DNA from: Lingula anatina
Taxonomy: Eukaryota; Brachiopoda; Lingulata; Lingulida; Lingulidae
Length of the DNA: 39,327 nt
Direction: 5' to 3'
Assembly: GCF_001039355.2 (NCBI RefSeq)
Contig: NW_019775379.1
Span: 423,694-463,020, forward strand
Within the stretch, counting starts at the first letter, position 1, and each line of letters starts with the position of its first letter. Shown in pieces: positions 23,318-31,186 of this stretch. A model generated the notes under the pieces. The model worked only from the letters and a program-made list of their open reading frames with translations. It was not told where the DNA came from and searched no databases. Position numbers and translations under genes: made by a program.

Positions 23318-23830
23318 GTAATAATGATCTGAGGCAGCACTAGCCGTTCCCTTTGTTATAGAAAACAAGCACCATGTTATTTAAGTGGCAGAGCACTTAT
23401 TAATAATATATTGGCACAAGGCACATTAAAGAGCTTGATCTAAAAAGTTTGGTCCAACTTTCTTTCTATAGTTCTTTTATGACACCGATCCGAGAGATTT
23501 GCCTTCTATGAAAGCAACCATTATAGTCGGTTTGTATTGACCTGGATTTTCAAATTAACACCAATTAGGCCTACGACAGGAGATATAGGTCTTCCATGAT
23601 TTTTTAAAATATAAAAACATAGACATCAAGGAGTGGATAATTCTAATGTACAAATCTTCTTTGTAATGAATTTTTGTTACCTGAAGAACCGAAGTTCAAG
23701 TCTCCTGATCATTCTAATTGACCAATGCTCAACTCATAGATGGTGTACATAGACAACCCCCAACATACCTATTATATTATTTGAAAATCGTTGACGTTGG
23801 ACTTTATCAGTTAGAATAGATACAAAGCAG
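23318..23830. other. Intergenic DNA between ZP genes 1 and 2
   Basis: No gene is recognised. It should contain the promoter of ZP gene 2, since the proposed leader exon starts by 23831. No strong TATA box was seen (ACTTTATCAG near 23800 is weak). Confidence 0.5.
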
Positions 23831-23912
23831 GCACACAGGCGCGCATGACCAGGTGAGTGGTGAACAAAAGACAGGCCTGGGCTAGTGGTCAAGGCATTGG
23901 AGCGAGACACGG
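23831..23912 (+). other. Proposed 5' leader (noncoding) exon of ZP gene 2
   Basis: Homologous to 20198-20275. It ends GCGAGACACGG|GTAAGT, a strong donor. Joined to the acceptor at 24615 it reads ...ACA CGG TTC ACC ATG, with an in-frame TAG at 23883-23885, so 24622 is the first in-frame ATG after that stop. The GCGCATGA at 23842-23849 gives a three-codon upstream frame (ATG at 23845, TGA at 23854-23856). A second donor-like AGGTGAGT lies at 23851-23858. Confidence 0.6.
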
Positions 23913-24615
23913 GTAAGTTTACATCGACTAACGTGAATTATTGCAATTTTAATGAATTTTTGATTTTTTTGCCTTAGAAGTACCACATTTTGTATACTAA
24001 AGATGCATTACTCACGTGTAATAGTAAACAGTATAGGCCATCTCAAACATCATGATGCAGGGGGTACCTCGAACAACGTTGTTGCAATAATGCTGTCGTG
24101 TTCAGTTGCACTAATATGTAAATGCAATTATGTGAGTAATAGTTACCGGTAGTTGAGAACCGTCATTCTGTGATGTTTAATGTAGAACCATATTACATGT
24201 ATCGGGGTGAGGGGTGGGAGGGGGTGCATAATGAAAGGCGCTCAGTAAAATTGGTGTAGGGGCTCATTTCCTTAGGTCGACCCAACCGGTCGACCGCTGA
24301 ATGCAACCAACCTACCTGGATGGCACGTCCCTAAATCTTTAGACCATCAAATCTGGTCTGCTGCATTGTAAGAGAAACCCATATCGTAGTCTAGTCCACT
24401 TCAGTGGTATCAGCATTGGTCTGAAAGATTCTCCGTGTTTTTCTTCTTTGTTGCATGTACATTCACAACATTTATATTTATAGTTAGACTACATATACCA
24501 CCTTTATGTGACCACCTTATCGCCTTATAAAATATTATCAAAATATCGCCGTATCTATTGGTGGACCCACCCTAATAAATACAATGTATAATACTATGTT
24601 CCTTGCTTATTTCAG
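23913..24615 (+). other. 5'-leader intron of ZP gene 2
   Basis: About 0.7 kb between donor GTAAGT and acceptor ATTTCAG, roughly half the length of the equivalent intron of gene 1, which carries an extra transposable element. It includes a G-quadruplex-type tract at 24204-24225 (G4-TGA-G4-T-G3-A-G5). Confidence 0.55.
24204..24225 (+). other. G-quadruplex motif in the ZP gene 2 leader intron
   Basis: Four G-runs of 4, 4, 3 and 5 with loops of 3, 1 and 1 bases fit the standard G3+N1-7 rule. On the + strand it would be present in the pre-mRNA. Confidence 0.6.
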
Positions 24616-24621
24616 TTCACC

Positions 24622-25806
24622 ATGTTTACCAGAATATGTGCATTACTACCATTTATAGTGCTATTCTCGGAAAATCCCAAATGGAATCAAGCGGCCAAAA
24701 TCGCCGTGAATTTTGATTGTGCGGTAATGGCGGCCTTTGTCTCGTACCAAGCTGGTTCTGGAACATTTAACCCCACCGAGGGTCGTATCTACGTCGACGG
24801 TTATTACGATGATATTGACTGCTACAGAGACTTCCCACCTTGGGATCTAAACATTATCTTTAATACTTGTGGGGTTCGTGAGGGCGTAAATTTCACGGTG
24901 ATATTCCTCCATGATAAGGACTACTTTCTGGCTACCATCGACGAAGCACAGGTTTTCAGATGTAAACCGGACGTATACGAAACAGCTCTTCATAACGTAA
25001 CTGCATACGTACCCGCTGGCGAGATTATACCCATCATTGGCCAAGTAGCGAATGTCCCAGGATTCAACGTGTCTGTTACCATGGTTTTAAAGAGAACAAA
25101 CGACAGTTCGGTTATTGGCGTCAACAGCCAGCCAGTAACATTGGGGCAGAACGTTACCATGGAGCTGAGCGTCACCCAAAACGACAAAGTCAAAATCAAA
25201 GCTTCACACTGCTGGGCTGCGGGTATCATTAAAAACAATACATGGAAAACTCTGGATCTGGTCACAGGGGGTTGTCCCGCAGTTCGGTTCTTCAGCGGGT
25301 TCACCCAGGACCCCGTGGACAATCACCTGACGGCAACGTTCCCAATGTTTCTGATCACACCTCGCCATGACACCAACAGGTCCACTGGTTTCTTCTGCAC
25401 CGTCACGGCGTGTAGCGTGGACAGCGGAGATGCTGAATGCTCTGAATCGGCATGTTCGGAAAATGAACCTGGTTGGGGAAAACGAAGGAAAAGGTTGGCT
25501 GGGAATATGGATGGCAATCAAAGGCCATCCGATCAAGTTGCTTTAGGTTATTTTGTCGATGTTATTGTGGAGTCAAAGAATTCCAAAGCGGAGCCTTCTG
25601 TTGTAAAGTTCAACCACGTGTTTACGGATGAAAGCGTGTCAACTTTTCATGATAAGTTCTGTTTCAACTCCGTTATGTTCATTGCTGTTGCCAGTGTGAT
25701 GTTTCTTGCAGTTGTCATTCTCTGTGGACTCCCTATCTGTTTCTTTGTTTACATGCAACGGTACAGAAAGTACAAAACCAAAATGGAAACTAAAACTGCA
25801 AAATGA
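24622..25806 (+). CDS. ZP-domain transmembrane protein 2
   Basis: A 394-residue single-exon paralogue of ZP protein 1, colinear with it without gaps from residue 20 to at least the cleavage site. It has an N-terminal hydrophobic signal (about 1-16), ZP-N cysteines at 33, 67, 83 and 114, ZP-C with the same six cysteines, and K-R-R-K-R at 287-291 as the furin-like site. The external hydrophobic patch V-A-L-G-Y-F-V-D-V-I-V-E is identical to that of gene 1. The transmembrane helix is about 350-378, followed by only about 16 tail residues, mostly Lys, Thr and Arg. The stretch between cleavage site and membrane differs in sequence from gene 1. The ATG is 6 nt after a TTTCAG acceptor in the good context TTCACCATG. 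AATAAA lies at 26416, giving a 3' UTR of about 0.6 kb. Confidence 0.93.
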   Translation: MFTRICALLPFIVLFSENPKWNQAAKIAVNFDCAVMAAFVSYQAGSGTFNPTEGRIYVDGYYDDIDCYRDFPPWDLNIIFNTCGVREGVNFTVIFLHDKDYFLATIDEAQVFRCKPDVYETALHNVTAYVPAGEIIPIIGQVANVPGFNVSVTMVLKRTNDSSVIGVNSQPVTLGQNVTMELSVTQNDKVKIKASHCWAAGIIKNNTWKTLDLVTGGCPAVRFFSGFTQDPVDNHLTATFPMFLITPRHDTNRSTGFFCTVTACSVDSGDAECSESACSENEPGWGKRRKRLAGNMDGNQRPSDQVALGYFVDVIVESKNSKAEPSVVKFNHVFTDESVSTFHDKFCFNSVMFIAVASVMFLAVVILCGLPICFFVYMQRYRKYKTKMETKTAK

Positions 25807-26053
25807 GAGAACTCAAGGCGGATGCCAAACTCGTGTATTTGACATTGCCAGAAAGTTGCACACTTGCCATTTTACTATTGGGCCTAAGTACCATGCAACC
25901 ATGCTTCACTGTGTTATTTATGTGACAGAGAGATTGTGAACACCGCCCGAGAACGCACTTGGTAAGCGGAATATGACCCTGAATTGCATTTGCTGTGATA
26001 GTAGACACTGTGCGTTTTGAACTCCTGTGTAGGTACCGATAGTGGGACTCCTA

Positions 26054-26061
26054 TATAAATA
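26054..26061 (+). promoter_or_regulatory. TATA-like box, possible promoter
   Basis: TATAAATA followed by a C/G-rich stretch and CAGTGTACA about 25-30 bp downstream. It lies between ZP genes 2 and 3 but before the proposed poly(A) signal of gene 2, so it may be chance in a 3' UTR. If real it could start a leader exon of ZP gene 3. Confidence 0.2.
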
Positions 26062-26415
26062 CCCCGGTCCCAGTGTACACATATACTTAATTATCTCAGC
26101 TATATCAATCAAACTAAATATGTTTATCAGTAATGAACATGTACAGTTACATTGTCCACTGTGATGATATGTGGTCTGTGATGATCACACTTTATAGTTT
26201 GCAACATCAAATTGTTGACATTGTGTTTATATATTTAATATTTGTATTTATTGTGTCACTGAAAATGTTTTTCATCACAAATCATATATGTTATTTATAC
26301 TCATATGAATGCCACTCACACGTTCATTATATATTTATAGGTGAATTATTTATCTAAGCAGTTGATTTATATATGCGTTTTATATATTTACGTTTTTATT
26401 CAAGATATATTTAAT

Positions 26416-26421
26416 AATAAA
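26416..26421 (+). promoter_or_regulatory. Poly(A) signal of ZP gene 2
   Basis: AATAAA about 610 bp after the stop codon, after an AT-rich stretch with many TTTAT strings. Confidence 0.55.
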
Positions 26422-28259
26422 CCTTTCGTTATGTTGCGAATGAGTTAATTCATTAAATTGAAACGAAACAATTGTTCTGTCTGGGACTTTCTTATTGAAG
26501 GCACATATGACATACAAACAGCCATTTCTCATCTTTTTCGAATCGGGTCTTGTATCCTCTCTTGAGGGACTGTTATAATCTGACAGATAATAATAATAAC
26601 ACCGGTATCTGGTAAAATGATTAATGTCATATATGACAACAAATTTAGAGACAAATTGAACAAAAATTAATTATGAAAAATAAGCTATGTCACTTCACCT
26701 ACTCTTACCCTCATACATTATTCATGTTTTTTTGCCCCCCCCCCAAAAAAAAAATAAAAATAAAAATAAGGTATACCTGTATGTGAACGCAAAGGACGAA
26801 TTAAAAACGCAGTCACATTTTTGACAAAACAAAGTTTCTGCTCCCTCTTTCGTGGACTACTACTTATTTGTCGGGTGTCAAAATAGACTATAATTTTCAA
26901 TGTGAAATGTTGACAAAATTCGGTCCCAGTCCTCTACTCAAAAGGGCCCCCCAATTTCCTGATAACCGCTACCCAAAACGTTTATGGTCACGGTCGAATG
27001 TTCAGATGATGACAGTGTTCTGTCCACAAGGTCCTTATGGTAGTAACCGCAAATATCCCCCAGCTGACCAATGCTCAACTGTCCGCTGTCAAGGTTATGC
27101 GACACCGTGGACAACAAAATATGCAGGGGCTAGCAACCTGATAATACGATACCTATGTGAAATCAAGCATATGCAAGGTATGTACGGGCTCTATGCACAT
27201 TTTTTACTTAAAAATGGACCACTTTGAAGTGACATTTGCGTGTGAATTGGAAGTGATATGCCCCACAGTAGGACCCAAGGCACACTTTCTACAGGAAGAC
27301 CTCGAGCTAATATAATACCGACCTCTCGAGCATTGAGCCATTATGTGAACGCGTGAGTTGGTTTGTCAAGTACATGTGCATGGCGTCATGTTTTCCTTCT
27401 CTTCCCGTGGCTCAGAAAACGAGCAGCGTGCAGCCTCCTGGCCCCGTGCACCTGCTGGTATCAGAAACATTGCTCTGCAATTTTTGTTTTGGAATGGAAA
27501 AATATGTGTGTGTTTATGTATGTGTGTGTGTGTGGTTAGGGGGAGGCGAGGAGGATCGGGAGGGGGGCTCCAATTCACTTACATACATTATATTGATAAC
27601 TGAAGCCAAACTTACTATACAGCTTTTTTTAGTGTTCCTGTTAATAACTTCGTCGGTTACTGATATAATTCAGCCTAAGGTTAGTCGAAATTAAGTATAT
27701 GGCTTATTGCGTCTCTATGGGCGCATTCCCATAGATTTTAGATCGATCTATCCCCGTGGGGAGTCTCACTATAGATTACTGTCAGATAATCTGGCTTAAA
27801 TGTCCGTCCCGCCTACTACAAGCTGTAAGGGGGTAATTAAGTTTTTTGCCCGCTCGGCTGACAGCTATTTAGCGGGAACCCCCAGGGAGTTAGGTCGATC
27901 TAGTTGGATCGATCTAATCTCTGGGAATGGGGTCTATTTATGCTTTGTAAATACGTTCTGGAGTTTGGATTTCTTTGATTGTGACAAAAATATAATTGGC
28001 GTGGTTGTAAATTAGTTTTCCAGATCAGCGATAACCTGTGTGTCTGCGTGTGTTTCATTGTGTTTGACTGTATCAAAATGTCACATTTGTTTTGTTCAGG
28101 GGTTAGGATTTGCACGACAAGACAATTATTCGATTTATAATATTCAGATTATGTTATGTTACATGTAGTTCGTGTCATTCCGATATGTCATTAACGTAAG
28201 GTATAAGAAATTTGATTTTTTAGTTTGACTTTCAAAAAATATCGTTTCTTAGTTTTCAG
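26422..28259. other. Intergenic/leader region of ZP gene 3
   Basis: A 119-codon open frame at 26868-27227 has no recognisable domain and lacks conserved patterning; I do not call it a gene. A GT-repeat with G-rich flank is at 27504-27570. A terminal-inverted-repeat element is at 27724-27929. A splice acceptor (AGTTTTCAG) ends at 28259, just before ZP gene 3. No leader exon clearly like those of genes 1 and 2 was found. Confidence 0.5.
27724..27929. mobile_element. MITE-like element with TAGATCGATC-containing inverted ends
   Basis: The left end CATTCCCATAGATTTTAGAT (27724-27743), continuing CGATCTA, pairs with the right end, whose reverse complement is CATTCCCAGAGATTAGATCG and then ATCC. The ends are about 25 bp with a 2-bp gap. 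The interior of about 150 bp has no coding capacity. It is a different family from the CGGTGTAACG elements. It lies about 330 bp upstream of the ZP gene 3 acceptor. Confidence 0.65.
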
Positions 28260-28266
28260 GACAAAT

Positions 28267-29520
28267 ATGTATACCACACCGTTGCCTTGGCTTTTATCAA
28301 TACTGGTGATTGTGGGAACTGTATGGGGCCAAACAGCAAAAATCTCGGTGAATTTTAATTGCAGTACCACGGCAGCCTACATTTCCTACGACGATGCCTC
28401 CGGGACCTTTAATCCCACCGAGGGTCGCGTCTACGTCGATGGCTTTTATGACAACGTAAATTGTTTCACCGACTCCGCCCCTTGGACCTTAACGGTGAGG
28501 TTAGGGACGTGTGGTGTGACCGTAGGGTCGAATTTCACGGTGATATTCCTCCACGATAAGGACTACTTTCTGGCAACCATCGACGAAGCGCAGATTTTCA
28601 GTTGCAAGACAAACAGCTTGAACAACACCCTTCGTAATGTCACTGCATACGCACCTGCTGGAGAGATAATACCCATCATTGGCCAAGTGGCCACAGTCCC
28701 GGGGTTTGATGTCTCAGTGACCATGGTTCTAAAGAGAGAAAACGACAGTTCGGTTATTGGCATCAACAGCCAGCCAATCACACTGGGCCAGAACGTTACC
28801 ATGGAGCTGAACGTGACTCAAAACGACAAAGTCAAAATCAAAGCTTCGCACTGCTGGGCGGCGGGTATCATTAAAGACAATACATGGAAAACTCTGGATT
28901 TGGTCACAGGGGGTTGCCCCGCAGTTCGGTTCTTCAGCGGGTTCACCCAGGACCCCGTGGACAATCACCTGACTGCAACGTTCCCAATGTTTCTGATCAC
29001 ACCTCGCCACGACACCAACAGGTCCACCGGGTTCTTCTGCACCGTCACCGCATGCAGCGTGGAAAACGAAGACCCAGAATGCTCGCAGTCTGCGTGCCCC
29101 GGAGACGACCCAGGGTGGGGAAGGAGGAAGAAAAGATGGGTAAGAGACGACGGCGAATATCTGTTTTGGGACCCTGGTGTGGAAGATAGAAGAGACAAAT
29201 TCAATGAGACGGCGCCGGAAAACGTTGGTTTGGGGTATTTTGTCGACGTAGTTGAAGAGCCAGCTGTTTCGTTAACGCTGCCGGTGAATCACTCAATAAG
29301 GAAAAAGACTATGACAGCCAGGTACAGCAATGATGGTTTCTGTCTAAATCACATTGTGTTTATTGCGGCTGCTGTCCTGGTAGGTATTGTGCTTGTCATA
29401 TTTGCAGGTCTTTCTGTTTGTTTTCTAATTTCAATTCGATCAACTAGACGACACTTATTTAAAGACCGAGGAAAACCAGACGTGGCTAGACACTCTCAGA
29501 AATCAGCATGTTCAAGATGA
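28267..29520 (+). CDS. ZP-domain transmembrane protein 3
   Basis: A 417-residue single-exon ZP protein. The open frame extends upstream to 28225, but a TTTTCAG acceptor ends at 28259, so the ATG at 28267, 7 nt into the exon and directly followed by a clean signal peptide (1-21), is chosen. The ZP-N half is the most diverged of the three (starts N-F-N-C at 29-32; W-T-L-T-V-R-L-G-T-C-G-V replaces the usual W-D-L-N-I-I-F form), whereas ZP-C is almost identical to the others. The cleavage site is R-R-K-K-R at 286-290. The external patch reads V-G-L-G-Y-F-V-D-V-V. A longer, acidic juxtamembrane stretch precedes a transmembrane helix near the C-terminus and a basic tail of about 27 residues. AATAAA follows the stop by 20 nt. 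It is the last of the tandem cluster and probably the oldest split or the fastest evolving in ZP-N. Confidence 0.92.
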   Translation: MYTTPLPWLLSILVIVGTVWGQTAKISVNFNCSTTAAYISYDDASGTFNPTEGRVYVDGFYDNVNCFTDSAPWTLTVRLGTCGVTVGSNFTVIFLHDKDYFLATIDEAQIFSCKTNSLNNTLRNVTAYAPAGEIIPIIGQVATVPGFDVSVTMVLKRENDSSVIGINSQPITLGQNVTMELNVTQNDKVKIKASHCWAAGIIKDNTWKTLDLVTGGCPAVRFFSGFTQDPVDNHLTATFPMFLITPRHDTNRSTGFFCTVTACSVENEDPECSQSACPGDDPGWGRRKKRWVRDDGEYLFWDPGVEDRRDKFNETAPENVGLGYFVDVVEEPAVSLTLPVNHSIRKKTMTARYSNDGFCLNHIVFIAAAVLVGIVLVIFAGLSVCFLISIRSTRRHLFKDRGKPDVARHSQKSACSR

Positions 29521-29540
29521 GAAGGAAAACAAAGGGTTAA

Positions 29541-29546
29541 AATAAA
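29541..29546 (+). promoter_or_regulatory. Poly(A) signal of ZP gene 3
   Basis: AATAAA 20 nt after the stop; a further AATAAA lies at about 29612. The 3' UTR would be very short. Confidence 0.55.
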
Positions 29547-29619
29547 GTTTCAGTGGAAAGGACCACGGGTGGTCTGAACTAGTTCTTTATGTTGAACAAA
29601 TCAAAACCAAGAATAAAAT

Positions 29620-31180
29620 GGAGACTAATGCATCACGAGTTGACATAACTTTTATAACGAGGTTTCCTCTTTGCATTTTAAACTGTTTCATGATAGTAAC
29701 TTATCATCTGCGCTTGTTATATTAATGGCATGGTGTACTTTATCCGGCATTTTGCTTTATTTCATTGTACCCGTTAATAAGTTGAAACAAAAATGAATAA
29801 GAAAAAATAAAATGATAATATATTTAGACGGCCAGGAGTCTTCATATAGGTACATAGCCGCCTCCTTTTATGCATGTATGTAATGTGTGTTGCTACTGCC
29901 AGAAAACATTTTTCCTTGACGAAACTGAATTTGCTCGTCACCATATTGCCCGATAGAATTCTTTACCGCCATAGGGAGGGAACCATTTGGATGAGAGGAG
30001 TCTTCTTTATATCGATGTAAAACCACTTACAAATTTTGGTTACTTTATGAGGCCTTAATTGACTTGACCACTTTCTTTCGAAAAAAGTATCAATCAATGT
30101 CTTTCTACCCTTTGAGTATATTTTAAAAGCAAAACGTGAAATCTGATCTAAACTGCTGACCTTCCGGATTGCGGCAGAGGTGATTGTCACATTATTTGGC
30201 CTCCAGTTGGCGTCTTAGCACTGTCCAGTATATTTATAACATGGGAAAAACTGTTTTGTTTAGACAGGGGTGTGCAGTGACCATATTAGGACAGTCTGGG
30301 GTCCAAACGAAGCCGGTGTAACGAAACTAAGGGTCCGTGTAACGGAGAGTCCGCCTCCATGTAGTTATTATGGTTAGGGTTAGGGCGAGGCCTATTTGTA
30401 CAAATGAATGGGAGGCGGACTCTGTCATGGGGGGACTCTCTGTCACGTTACATCAACTATTTTGGGGTAGGGCGGGGTGTATGTTTACTTCGTTTTTGGC
30501 ATATTTTGAAAAATATTAAGAATTTAAAAGCGCCTTATCAACGCCCATAACATTCTGAATATAATCCATTATAAAATGACGTTCTTCATAATCCGAGAAA
30601 ATGAGTAACTACCAGTATTATTGACAGTCTAACTGTCTGATACACATTTCTCTTGTTTATTTTTATCAAGTTTTAAAAATAAGAATCACCTCTTTCAAAA
30701 TTTGAATTAAATGGAAATTCCAAATCACTGTAAAACGGTCAATATTTTAGCACGATTGAAATATATTTACCACTAAAGTGATTCAAAATTCGATTTACAC
30801 TTTTAAAAATGAAAATCTGAATGTGTACATAACAAGGGGTTAATTCCATTATGTTCTACGTCTAGAATTTGAAATACATTGAAATTTCACCAAAACAGAA
30901 TAAGTCTTTGGTCGTTACTTTAAAAGTTATCCCCAAAAGTCTCACAGGACCAATATGCGAATCGAGTGTGAAAAAAATCCAATGAACAGTTCTTTCCTGC
31001 GTCCTTAAAAAGAGTGCACTGTGAACTATCGACTTGTCACATTACAAAACTCAAAAATACTCAACACGTTTATTCCTACACTTGACTTACATTACACCAT
31101 GCGTAACAATGTATATGTATGTCTTGGGTAAGATTCCACACGTTCTGGGCGCAACAATATATTTTTGTGTAACTAAATAA
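29620..31180. other. Intergenic DNA between ZP cluster and dispanin gene
   Basis: No gene is recognised; the sequence is AT-rich. It contains the second CGGTGTAACG snap-back element (30314-30452). The ZP genes (+ strand) and the dispanin gene (- strand) converge here. Confidence 0.5.
30314..30452. mobile_element. Snap-back/MITE element with CGGTGTAACG end, copy 2
   Basis: CGGTGTAACG at 30314-30323, a second CCGTGTAACG about 20 bp inside, and an opposing CGTTACAT at 30446-30453. Inside, AGAGTCCGCCTCC and its exact reverse complement GGAGGCGGACTCT form a strong stem. The core matches 21239-21382 (TAGTTAT-ATGGTTAGGGTTA, AGGGCGAGG, TGTACAAATGAATG). The left end carries about 20 extra bases with a doubled terminal motif. 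Confidence 0.72.
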
Positions 31181-31186
31181 AATTAT

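Noticed and set aside
26868-27227. 119-codon + strand open frame between ZP genes 2 and 3
   Set aside because: No family resemblance or codon pattern. A faint likeness of its GTCAAGG...GCGACACCGTGG part to the ZP leader exons lacks a donor at the matching place, so I did not call a leader exon either.
28225-28266. Upstream in-frame ATG giving ZP protein 3 a 14-residue extension
   Set aside because: A 3' splice site ends at 28259 in the same position as in genes 1 and 2; the extension is basic and would bury the signal peptide.
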